Below, in pieces: positions 1 to 6,566 of a DNA stretch of 8,528 nt. Origin of the DNA: Flavobacteriaceae bacterium (lineage in GTDB: Bacteria > Bacteroidota > Bacteroidia > Flavobacteriales > Flavobacteriaceae). The stretch covers positions 1-8,528 of the forward strand of contig JAUVCP010000072.1 of NCBI GenBank assembly GCA_030590765.1. Direction: 5' to 3'. Made by a program: the position numbers and the translations under genes. Every line of letters starts with the position of its first letter. The stretch's first letter is position 1. Below the pieces are notes generated by a model. The model did no database searches and was not told where the DNA came from. It saw only the letters and a list, made by a program, of their open reading frames with translations.

Positions 1-1929
1 TTTTTCTTTAGCCTCATTACCTGAAATTGCTATCTCATAAAAATCACCAAGAAAACAGGAATAAAGGGATAACCAATTAGAAGCTCCGGCTGCATATGTC
101 ATGGCATTCTCCTTGATATTATTCAACATAATTTTAGCATTATTACTGTAATTCTTGTTTTCATAATAATGCCCCAGTTTAAAAAGATTATTTGCCATTA
201 TGGAGTTGGATGACGAAATTACATTATCATCAATCTCAATTTTCCTGGAGATCAGTTCAATATCTTTATCAGAGGTAAAGAAGAACATTTTACTTTGATC
301 ATCATAAAAATGATCAAAACAATAATCAGTTAATTGTTTTGCCTGTATCAACCAGTTTTCATCAAAAGTAGCTTCATATAAACTAATATAAGCATCAATT
401 GTAGTAGCATAATCTTCTAAATAAGCTTCAATATTACTTTTTCCATTTTTAAAATTTCGATACAGACCTCCATCTTCTTTACCTTGTTTATGACTGATAA
501 AATAAGCATTTTTTAATGCAATTTTTAAAAAGTGTTCTTCGTTAAAAACAGTATAAGCGTTTACATAAGCTTTTAACATCAATGCGTTCCATGATGTTAA
601 AGTTTTGTCATCTAAACGGGGACGGTTTCGTTTCTCTCTTTCTTTAAGTAGAATTTTCTTCCACTGGATGATTTTCTTAGATAAATTTTCTTCTGAAATG
701 TTATTCTTTTTTGCAAAATCCTTGCCGGAAGCGTTACGGATCAAATTGTACTTGTCCTTTTCCCATTTACCAAAAAGATTTACATTATAGTATTTCGAAA
801 ATAATTCAAAATCAGATTTGATGATCTTTTGCAATTCTTCTTTCGTCCAAACATAAAATGCCCCTTCTTCCAGTTCTTGATCTTCTGTTAAACTATCTGC
901 ATCAAGTGATGAGTAAAAAGCTCCTGATTCATTATATAATTCTCTTTCAATAAATTGTGTTGTTTCAAATACTACTTGTTTGTACAGCGGATTTTTGGTT
1001 GCTAAATATGCGTTGGAATATAGTGAGATCAATTGTGCATTGTCATATAACATTTTTTCAAAATGTGGAATATGCCAGTGATCATCAACAGAGTATCTCG
1101 CAAATCCACCACCTATCTGGTCATTAATTCCGCCATAAGCCATTTTTGTTAAAGTGGTATTTACATAATTGCTAATCATTGTATCATTATTTTGGATACC
1201 ATATCGCAATAGGAATTGGATATTATTGGGCATAGGAAACTTGGGAGCACCCATTCTTCCGCCATTTTTAAGATCCATGGATGGAAGCCATTTTTGAACT
1301 GCAGATTGTAATTCGTCAACAGTAAAATTAGCAGCATCTGTTTTTAGGGTAATCAAATCAGACTGCTGAATACCTTCTGTTAATTTCTGGGCATGTTCTT
1401 CAACTTTAGCAGGATCATTTTTATACAGATCAGAAATTTGTGTCAGTACTTTCATCCAGCTATCTTTTGGAAAATAAGTACCTCCCCAAAAGGGTCTTCC
1501 ATCAGGTAAGGCAATAGCGTTTAAAGGCCAGCCACCTCTTCCTGTAATCAATTGAACTGCACTCATATAAATTTGATCTACATCGGGTCTTTCTTCACGG
1601 TCAACTTTTACATTGATAAAATGCTCATTCATAATTGCTGCCACCGTAGAGTCTTCAAAACTTTCATGTTCCATCACATGGCACCAGTGACAAGCAGCAT
1701 AGCCAATAGAAATAAGAAGTAATTTGTTTTCCTTTTTGGCTAACTCCAGTGTTTCTTTATTCCATGCATGCCAGTTAACAGGGTTGTGGGCATGTTGCAA
1801 TAAATATGGACTTGTTTCATGAATTAGTTCATTTGTATATTTATGCTGGCTTGACATTTGATTTTTTGTTTGGCTTTTACAGCTGAAAATAATTGTAGTG
1901 ATAATGAGTAGGAATATAAACTTATGCAT
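1..1929 (-). CDS. DUF255 / YyaL-family thioredoxin-domain protein, predicted lipoprotein (C-terminus cut by window edge)
   Basis: I read 643 codons without a stop from ATG at 1929 to the left edge; family members usually run about 670-690 residues, so only the last few dozen are missing. The N-terminus is a lipoprotein-type signal with hydrophobic residues 4-16 and a possible lipobox (IIFSC, Cys17). A thioredoxin-like domain follows (about residues 30-190), with the family landmarks [14 protein letters not shown] near 40-53, a CHWC redox motif at 80-83 followed by [10 protein letters not shown], and GGWPL near 132-136. The rest matches the alpha-helical glycosidase-like half: GGGFARYS at 273-280, [17 protein letters not shown] at 284-300 and DADS at 343-346. 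The family (bacterial YyaL, human SPATA20) has no well-defined reaction. A start at Met25 would give a cytoplasmic form, but the signal-like N-terminus and the TATATTTG box just upstream favour 1929. The family call is firm; the location is inferred. Confidence 0.93.
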   Translation of the reverse strand, partial: MHKFIFLLIITTIIFSCKSQTKNQMSSQHKYTNELIHETSPYLLQHAHNPVNWHAWNKETLELAKKENKLLLISIGYAACHWCHVMEHESFEDSTVAAIMNEHFINVKVDREERPDVDQIYMSAVQLITGRGGWPLNAIALPDGRPFWGGTYFPKDSWMKVLTQISDLYKNDPAKVEEHAQKLTEGIQQSDLITLKTDAANFTVDELQSAVQKWLPSMDLKNGGRMGAPKFPMPNNIQFLLRYGIQNNDTMISNYVNTTLTKMAYGGINDQIGGGFARYSVDDHWHIPHFEKMLYDNAQLISLYSNAYLATKNPLYKQVVFETTQFIERELYNESGAFYSSLDADSLTEDQELEEGAFYVWTKEELQKIIKSDFELFSKYYNVNLFGKWEKDKYNLIRNASGKDFAKKNNISEENLSKKIIQWKKILLKEREKRNRPRLDDKTLTSWNALMLKAYVNAYTVFNEEHFLKIALKNAYFISHKQGKEDGGLYRNFKNGKSNIEAYLEDYATTIDAYISLYEATFDENWLIQAKQLTDYCFDHFYDDQSKMFFFTSDKDIELISRKIEIDDNVISSSNSIMANNLFKLGHYYENKNYSNNAKIMLNNIKENAMTYAAGASNWLSLYSCFLGDFYEIAISGNEAKEK

Positions 1930-1942
1930 TGCTATTTTTTTT

Positions 1943-1950
1943 CAAATATA
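1943..1950 (-). promoter_or_regulatory. Bacteroidota-type minus-7 box for the DUF255 gene
   Basis: On the minus strand this reads TATATTTG, an exact match to the TAnnTTTG consensus of the primary sigma factor in Bacteroidota. No clear TTTG minus-33 element is found at the usual 19-20 bases upstream; the sequence there is T-rich. The leader to the ATG at 1929 would be only about 10 bases. In DNA this AT-rich a chance match is possible. Confidence 0.45.
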
Positions 1951-1977
1951 ACACGATATAGCTTATAAAATAAAATA

Positions 1978-1994
1978 CCCGGTATAAAACCGGG
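1978..1994 (-). terminator. Rho-independent terminator of the dodecin gene
   Basis: A perfect 6-bp GC-rich stem, CCCGGT (1978-1983) with ACCGGG (1989-1994), encloses a 5-base loop. It starts 8 bases past the dodecin stop. Read on the minus strand it is followed by TATTTTATTTT, a T-rich tail. It separates the dodecin gene from the downstream DUF255 gene. Confidence 0.8.
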
Positions 1995-2001
1995 CTTAGA
2001 A

Positions 2002-2205
2002 TTAATCTTTTACTTCAAAGGTAATCTTGACATTGACGCGGTAAGATACAATTTCACCATCTTCAACAACTGCACTTTGTGAATCTACAAATACAGATTT
2101 GATTCCTTTTACAGATTTACTGGCATGTTTAACGGCATTTCTAGCTGCATCTTCCCAACTTTTAGAAGAATTTGCTAATACTTCAATTACTTTTAATACT
2201 GACAT
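2002..2205 (-). CDS. Dodecin-family small protein
   Basis: This 67-residue protein has the dodecin pattern throughout: MSVLKVIEVLANSSKSWEDA at the N-terminus, the amphipathic helix with AVKHASKSV, the strand SVFVDSQSAVVEDG, and YRVNVKITFEV at the end. Dodecins are dodecameric hollow flavin-storage proteins whose beta sheet wraps one helix; size and pattern match the family fully. In characterised flavin-binding dodecins a Trp (about position 36-38) stacks on the isoalloxazine ring and a Gln (about 55-57) contacts it. By eye these align with Ser37 and Arg56 here, so flavin binding should not be assumed. Start: ATG at 2205, no Shine-Dalgarno, A/T-rich leader. It ends just before a strong terminator and is probably monocistronic, since the porin upstream ends at its own hairpin 88 bases away. 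Confidence 0.93.
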   Translation of the reverse strand: MSVLKVIEVLANSSKSWEDAARNAVKHASKSVKGIKSVFVDSQSAVVEDGEIVSYRVNVKITFEVKD

Positions 2206-2276
2206 AATTCATGGGTTTTAGGTTAAAAACTTAATATACAAAATTTTAACCAAAAAAGTGTTTGAAAAATGTTAAA

Positions 2277-2295
2277 AATAGCTTTAAAAGCTATT
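2277..2295 (-). terminator. Possible weak terminator after the porin gene
   Basis: AATAGCTTT (2277-2285) and AAAGCTATT (2287-2295) are perfect inverted repeats around one base, realistically a 6-bp stem with a 7-base loop. Read on the minus strand it overlaps the porin stop codon (2294-2296) and is followed by TTTAAC, a short T run. The stem is AT-rich, so termination may be inefficient and some read-through into the dodecin gene is possible. Confidence 0.45.
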
Positions 2296-3526
2296 AAAAG
2301 TCTATTTGAAAACGAACCTCAAAAATATTTAAATTACCATGTCCTATATCTTTTTTGTCAATATCTGTCCATACATAATTAAACATGATTCTGGTTGCTG
2401 AATTTAAATACCAGTTGGTTCCAAAAGAAATATCACCTTGTTCTCCACCGTATATATCTTTGCTATTTAGGTCAGTATGTGTGTATCGTAAGGCCAGTTC
2501 CCATGCTCCTGTACCACCATTCATAAAGATTTTCTTAGGTTTTAATCTTCCAAAAGTAGCATATGAGTTTTTATAAGGTCGGTGTTCACCAGTTAAAAAA
2601 TAACTTATTTGTCCGTAATAATTATTAAAGTTATAAGTTTCTGAAAAGTCTGGTAGATCTTGTTTTACCGATGATCCTAAATATTCGCCTTGAAAAGTAA
2701 AAGGACCGGAAGTGAAAGCAGTTTCAAAATTTATAATGTTAATCGTTTCAACGCCTTCTATATTTCCGGTAGAAATATACTTATTTGCTAAGTGAGATTT
2801 AGGTCTTACAGATATTTCATACTCATCTTTGTCTGGTTTTCTGTAGCTATAACTAAATCCAAAATGTAATAATTGTTCTTTTTCAGTATTATTTATTGCT
2901 AAAGTGGTAATTCTAGAAGTCCAGGCTACATCTCTTGCAGCTTCTTTGTCATTTCCAAATCCATCTGCATTTCTAAATACTCCTGTTTGAATGGATAGTT
3001 TATTATTAAAAAAATCATTCATCAATAATATACCATTGTTTCTTTCATTTGCTAGATCAGCCGGAATAGCTCTTTCCATAAAGGTGATGTATTTACTGCT
3101 GGTCAATGCATCAAAACGTAAAGGTTCTTTCATGTGTCCTACACGAACTCTTCCAATAACGGGTATATTTTTAACACCTATATATGCATCTTTCAGTCTT
3201 GCAGCTCCACCGGCATAATCCATCTGTAGTTTAAACTCTACAGTTTTATACAATACTCCTGAAAAGAAGAATCTCAATCGTCTAAATTCAGTACCATCTT
3301 TACTGTCTAATTCTCTAAAAGCTGCATCCAAATCAGCATCTTGTGAAAAATATGCATGATCAAGATGAATTCTACCTCCAAACTTTAACTTAAAATTTTT
3401 ATCCTTACTTTCCACCTTGGTTCCATTATCCCATTTAATGGTAAAAGGATTTTCTTCTTTTTCCTGTGAAATCATTTTTGTTGACCAAAAACCTATGATT
3501 ACACTTACTATAAAGAATCTTAACAT
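2294..3526 (-). CDS. Phosphate-selective porin O/P family outer-membrane protein (OprO/OprP type)
   Basis: This 410-residue protein has a Sec signal peptide (Arg3, hydrophobic 4-14, likely cleaved near Ser20-Gln21), then a barrel of alternating short strands. Family landmarks are FGGRIHLDHAYF (49-60), FRRLRFFFSGVLYKTVEFKL (81-100), LKDAYIGVK (111-119), VGHMKEPLRFDALTSSKYIT (129-148), the segment ISYFLTGEHRPYK (307-319) and FGRLKPKK (325-332). It ends in Phe410, the usual outer-membrane barrel signal. OprP and OprO of Pseudomonas are phosphate- or polyphosphate-selective channels induced by phosphate starvation. Family membership alone does not prove anion selectivity, because many Bacteroidota paralogues are uncharacterised. 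Here the divergent neighbour is a PiT phosphate transporter, which supports a phosphate role. The ATG at 3526 is the start that includes the signal peptide. Confidence 0.9.
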   Translation of the reverse strand: MLRFFIVSVIIGFWSTKMISQEKEENPFTIKWDNGTKVESKDKNFKLKFGGRIHLDHAYFSQDADLDAAFRELDSKDGTEFRRLRFFFSGVLYKTVEFKLQMDYAGGAARLKDAYIGVKNIPVIGRVRVGHMKEPLRFDALTSSKYITFMERAIPADLANERNNGILLMNDFFNNKLSIQTGVFRNADGFGNDKEAARDVAWTSRITTLAINNTEKEQLLHFGFSYSYRKPDKDEYEISVRPKSHLANKYISTGNIEGVETINIINFETAFTSGPFTFQGEYLGSSVKQDLPDFSETYNFNNYYGQISYFLTGEHRPYKNSYATFGRLKPKKIFMNGGTGAWELALRYTHTDLNSKDIYGGEQGDISFGTNWYLNSATRIMFNYVWTDIDKKDIGHGNLNIFEVRFQIDF

Positions 3527-3549
3527 TGTTAATTTAATTTATTGATTAG

Positions 3550-3563
3550 TTGTTATGTAACAA
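3550..3563. promoter_or_regulatory. Perfect 6-bp inverted repeat at the porin start-site region
   Basis: TTGTTA (3550-3555) and TAACAA (3558-3563) are perfect inverted repeats around TG. The site overlaps the end of the porin minus-7 box and the expected transcription start, where a repressor would act. It contains the TAACA core found elsewhere in this intergenic region. The function is inferred. Confidence 0.35.
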
Positions 3564-3568
3564 AATTA
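3561..3568 (-). promoter_or_regulatory. Minus-7 box for the porin gene
   Basis: The minus strand reads TAATTTTG, an exact match to TAnnTTTG, about 35 bases before the porin ATG. There is no TTTG minus-33 element; instead a GTTAAC palindrome (3589-3594) lies exactly 20 bases upstream, which suggests an activator-dependent promoter. A leader of roughly 28-30 bases is expected. Confidence 0.55.
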
Positions 3569-3588
3569 CCTTTTTATTCTAAAGATGA

Positions 3589-3637
3589 GTTAACTTAATA
3601 TTATATATTTTTAGCAAATGGTAACACTATGTTAACA
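3589..3637. promoter_or_regulatory. Candidate regulator-binding region with repeated TTAAC cores (Pho-box-like)
   Basis: GTTAAC occurs at 3589-3594 and 3631-3636; TAACA occurs at 3622-3626 and 3633-3637, an 11-base interval, with a looser TTAGCA at 3611-3616. Eleven-base direct repeats are typical of PhoB and PhoP boxes, and Bacillus PhoP sites use TT(A/T/C)ACA units. The region sits between a phosphate porin and a phosphate transporter. The second GTTAAC is within a 10-bp palindrome, ATGTTAACAT (3629-3638). The regulator's identity is an inference, and such cores are not rare in AT-rich DNA. Confidence 0.45.
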
Positions 3638-3657
3638 TTAGTGTCTTCAATGTGTTA

Positions 3658-3665
3658 TAGATTTG
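3658..3665 (+). promoter_or_regulatory. Minus-7 box for the PiT transporter gene
   Basis: TAGATTTG matches TAnnTTTG exactly and lies 19 bases before the ATG at 3685, giving a leader of about 14 bases that includes a run of ten A (3668-3677). No TTTG minus-33 element is seen; the GTTAAC core at 3631-3636 sits 21 bases upstream in its place. Confidence 0.55.
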
Positions 3666-3684
3666 CCAAAAAAAAAAGAGTACT

Positions 3685-5949
3685 ATGGGAGATCCTTACA
3701 TATTAATGCTTGTGGCACTAACTGTTTTAGCATTCATTGATCTTGTGGTTGGAGTTAGTAATGATGCAGTTAACTTTTTAAATTCTGCTATTGGTTCAAA
3801 AGCTATATCTATTAAAAAAATTATGATCATAGCCAGCATTGGTGTTGCAATTGGAGCGATAACATCCAGTGGTATGATGGAAGTTGCCAGGAAAGGAATC
3901 TTTGTACCTAAAGAATTCTATTTCAATGAAATAATGTATATTTTTATGGCGGTAATGATTACTGATATATTGCTTTTAGATGTGTTTAATTCATTAGGAA
4001 TGCCTACTTCAACTACGGTATCCATTGTATTTGAATTGCTTGGTGCAGCTGTAGCAATTTCATTGATAAAGATCTCAGCAACTGATGGTGAGACCATTAA
4101 TGACATATGGAAATACATCAATTCCGAAAAAGCAATGCAAATTATATTTGGAATCCTGCTTTCGGTCGTCGTCGCATTTTCCATTGGAGCTTTAGTTCAG
4201 TACATATCCAGATTGATCTACTCTTTTGACATCGCAAAAAGGCCTGCCTATATAAGTGCTTTATTTGGTGGCTTTGCAATTACTGCAATCACATATTTTA
4301 TCTTTATCAAAGGGTTAAAAGGAACTCCATATTATAAAGATGTACAGCATTTAATTGAGGGGAGAACTGTTCAAATTATGGGGATAAGCTTTATTTTATG
4401 GACACTCATTTCTCAAATTTTGATCAAAGCATTTAATTTTAATATACTAAAGTTAATTATTGGAATTGGTACTTTTTCTTTAGCAATGGCCTTTTCAGGA
4501 AATGATCTTGTAAACTTTATTGGTGTGCCTATTGCTGCATTGAATTCTTATGAAGCCTGGCATGGTTCAGGTATTCCAGCCGATGAATTTACTATGGGTA
4601 TTTTAGGTAAAAAAGTACCTGCTAATACACTTTTGTTATTGCTTGCAGGAGGTATAATGGTTGTGACTTTGTGGTTTTCAAAAAAAGCAAAGGCTGTTAT
4701 TGAAACGGGTATTAATTTATCAAGACAAGGGGAAGGACATGAGAAATTTCAACCAAATCCTTTGTCAAGAGTAGTTGTAAGAGCCGCTATGGGTATTAAT
4801 TACGGCGTGCTATATATTGTACCAAAGAATATAATTGAATTTATTGATTCAAAATTTAAAAAACCGGTGGTTAAATTACCCAAATCAAAGTCATTTGAAA
4901 TGCCAGCTTTTGATATGGTAAGAGCCTCTGTAAATTTAATTGTTGCAGGTATTTTAATATCTATAGGTACTTCATTAAAACTACCATTATCTACCACTTA
5001 TGTAACCTTTATGGTGGCAATGGGTACTTCACTTGCAGATAGAGCCTGGGGTAGGGAAAGTGCGGTTTACCGTGTTGCTGGTGTGATCAATGTAATTGGC
5101 GGATGGTTTTTAACCGCTTTTGTAGCATTTATTGCAGCCGCAACTGCTGCCTATTTGATAAGTCTAGGGGGTATTTTAATGGTGGCAATTTTATTGATGG
5201 TTGTTGTTGGATTGATGTTAAGAAGTTCGATAAAATTCCAGAAAAACACTAAAGAGAAAAGAAAACAAAGACATATTGAACGAGCTGAATTAATTACGAT
5301 CAACGGTGTAATTGAAGAAACATCTGATCATATTTCTCAGGTGGTAAGAAGGGTAAATAAGCTTTATTCAAATGTTGTAGATGATTTGTCAAGACATGAT
5401 CTTAACAAACTAAAGAAAAACGACAAACAAATCAGTAAATTAAACGATGAGGTAAATGATCTTAAGGACGAAGCATTTTATTTTATCAAATCTTTAGATG
5501 ATTCATCTGTGGAGGCTAGTAGATTTTATTTATTGGTTCTTGGTTATTTGCAGGATATTTCACAATCAATAAGTTATATATCAAAGGCAAGCTTTAAACA
5601 TGTAAATAATAACCATAAAAATCTGAAGAAAGGTCAGGTTAAGGACTTGAAAGTTATTTCTGTTGAGTTAGCTGATATTTTAACAGATATTGAGCATATT
5701 TTTGAATCACGTGAATTTGATAGTCTAAATTTCGTATTGTCAAAAAAACAACATTTATTTAGTTATGTTTCTCATTCTGTTGAAAAACAGATTAATAGAA
5801 TACGTACGGAGGAGAGTAGTGCAAAAAATTCAACTCTGTATTTTGGTAACTTATTGGAAACAAAAGACCTGATTAATGCAATTATGAGTCTTGTTGAATT
5901 GTATCAGGAATTTCATTTGAATATGAAAAAAGCAAAAATTGATATTTAA
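3685..5949 (+). CDS. PiT-family inorganic phosphate transporter with C-terminal helical PhoU-like extension
   Basis: This 754-residue inner-membrane protein belongs to the PHO4/PiT family, which imports phosphate (often as metal phosphate) using the proton or sodium gradient. The two inverted halves are visible. The first has GVSNDAVNFLNSAIGSKA (23-40) and the turn MPTSTTVSIVFELLGA (106-121). The second has FSGNDLVNFIGVPIAALN (270-287) and LPLSTTYVTF (433-442). Hydrophobic segments continue to about residue 513. Residues 515-754 are charged and helical with heptad-like stretches (for example NKLKKNDKQISKLNDEVNDL, 574-593) and resemble PhoU/DUF47-type helical bundles, probably a cytoplasmic regulatory domain. 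Many PiT proteins are only 330-550 residues, so the tail is the distinctive part. There is no Shine-Dalgarno; an A-rich leader precedes ATG 3685. It is divergent from the porin and ends before a hairpin terminator. Confidence 0.93.
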   Translation: MGDPYILMLVALTVLAFIDLVVGVSNDAVNFLNSAIGSKAISIKKIMIIASIGVAIGAITSSGMMEVARKGIFVPKEFYFNEIMYIFMAVMITDILLLDVFNSLGMPTSTTVSIVFELLGAAVAISLIKISATDGETINDIWKYINSEKAMQIIFGILLSVVVAFSIGALVQYISRLIYSFDIAKRPAYISALFGGFAITAITYFIFIKGLKGTPYYKDVQHLIEGRTVQIMGISFILWTLISQILIKAFNFNILKLIIGIGTFSLAMAFSGNDLVNFIGVPIAALNSYEAWHGSGIPADEFTMGILGKKVPANTLLLLLAGGIMVVTLWFSKKAKAVIETGINLSRQGEGHEKFQPNPLSRVVVRAAMGINYGVLYIVPKNIIEFIDSKFKKPVVKLPKSKSFEMPAFDMVRASVNLIVAGILISIGTSLKLPLSTTYVTFMVAMGTSLADRAWGRESAVYRVAGVINVIGGWFLTAFVAFIAAATAAYLISLGGILMVAILLMVVVGLMLRSSIKFQKNTKEKRKQRHIERAELITINGVIEETSDHISQVVRRVNKLYSNVVDDLSRHDLNKLKKNDKQISKLNDEVNDLKDEAFYFIKSLDDSSVEASRFYLLVLGYLQDISQSISYISKASFKHVNNNHKNLKKGQVKDLKVISVELADILTDIEHIFESREFDSLNFVLSKKQHLFSYVSHSVEKQINRIRTEESSAKNSTLYFGNLLETKDLINAIMSLVELYQEFHLNMKKAKIDI

Positions 5950-5969
5950 AATGAATTCTTAATAATATT

Positions 5970-6007
5970 AAAGATCCTGCTAAGAATTATTTTACAGGAT
6001 CTTTTTT
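5970..6007 (+). terminator. Rho-independent terminator of the PiT gene
   Basis: AAAGATCCTG (5970-5979) pairs perfectly with CAGGATCTTT (5995-6004) around a 15-base loop, and T continues to 6007. It lies 20 bases past the PiT stop. On the minus strand the same hairpin follows the DoxX-family stop by about 7 bases, but its T tail there is short, so it may act weakly in both directions. Confidence 0.85.
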
Positions 6008-6014
6008 ATGTTTA

Positions 6015-6389
6015 TTAGTTAAATAAAGGCTTGTATTTATTCCAATTTGCATAAATGAGTATTACGTTTAGAATAGTAACTAAAGCGGCAGGAGCTATCC
6101 CTCCAGGAGCTAGTTTTAAATGAAACAATACCATATTCACTGCAACAGGAGCCAATAAAACTAATGCAAACGCCACCCATTTATTAGAAACAAGTAAAAG
6201 TCCTACAATAACTTCTACAAGACCAATTAAGGGGAACATATAGCCAGTATTTGCTAACGCGCCCATAAAATTACCAGCAAGATCAGGAAGATCTGGAGTT
6301 GGCATAAATCCAATAAATTTATTTGCACCGAAAATAATAAGAATAAGCCCTAAAACAATACGAAGAGCCATAGTTACTTTTGAATTCAT
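6015..6389 (-). CDS. DoxX-family small membrane protein
   Basis: This 124-residue, very hydrophobic protein has four predicted membrane segments (about 7-27, 49-68, 71-91, 97-115). The N-terminal pattern ALRIVLGLILIIFGANKFIG and LVEVIVGLLLVSNKW at 57-71 are typical of the DoxX/DoxX-like family. Family members are linked to thiosulfate:quinone oxidoreductase in archaea and to redox stress complexes in actinobacteria, but most Bacteroidota copies have no assigned role. It is divergently arranged with a thioredoxin gene, which hints at a redox or stress role by context only. ATG 6389 is the likely start; Met7 is an alternative but would clip the first membrane segment. There is no clear exact promoter box; TAATTTG on the minus strand (about 6437-6443) is a one-base-short match. 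Confidence 0.85.
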   Translation of the reverse strand: MNSKVTMALRIVLGLILIIFGANKFIGFMPTPDLPDLAGNFMGALANTGYMFPLIGLVEVIVGLLLVSNKWVAFALVLLAPVAVNMVLFHLKLAPGGIAPAALVTILNVILIYANWNKYKPLFN

Positions 6390-6418
6390 AATAGATTTTT
6401 TTGATTAATATTAAACTG

Positions 6419-6480
6419 TTTGACGAACAAGGTACCAAATTATTACATAGTGTAACTTAAATCACCGACAGTTTGTCAAA
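6419..6480. promoter_or_regulatory. Nested dyad upstream of the thioredoxin gene, candidate activator site
   Basis: Outer arms TTTGACGAAC (6419-6428) and GTTTGTCAAA (6471-6480) are inverted repeats with one mismatch. Inner arms TTACA (6443-6447) and TGTAA (6451-6455) are perfect. The two dyads share almost the same centre (6449-6450), about 87 bases upstream of the expected sigma-54 start. That is a usual distance for an enhancer-binding protein, although the divergent DoxX gene could also be the target. Confidence 0.4.
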
Positions 6481-6510
6481 TTTTATGTCATTTTGCAGCG
6501 TGAAATTGAT

Positions 6511-6525
6511 TGGCACATATATTGC
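6511..6525 (+). promoter_or_regulatory. Sigma-54 (RpoN) minus-24/minus-12 promoter for the thioredoxin gene
   Basis: TGGCACATATATTGC has the invariant GG and GC doublets with exactly 10 bases between them, and matches TGGCAC-N5-TTGC completely, preceded by T and followed by T as in the YTGGCAC/TTGCW consensus. Transcription should start near 6536, leaving about 31 bases before ATG 6567. Sigma-54 promoters need an enhancer-binding ATPase, so this gene is probably induced by a specific signal. Confidence 0.7.
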
Positions 6526-6566
6526 TAATTACTTGTAAAATAAATAAGAATTTAAATATTATAAAT

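Noticed and set aside
605..790. Plus-strand 61-residue frame inside the DUF255 gene
   Set aside because: It is antisense to well-conserved coding sequence (the [13 protein letters not shown] region) and shows no recognisable protein features.
2240..2262. Possible minus-7 box (AAATTTTG on the minus strand) for the dodecin gene
   Set aside because: It misses the T of TAnnTTTG and has no minus-33 partner at a suitable distance, so it was not called.
6510..6566. In-frame TTG start that would extend the thioredoxin by 19 residues
   Set aside because: The extension lies over the sigma-54 element and upstream of its expected transcript start, and its residues do not resemble thioredoxin; ATG 6567 fits the family better.
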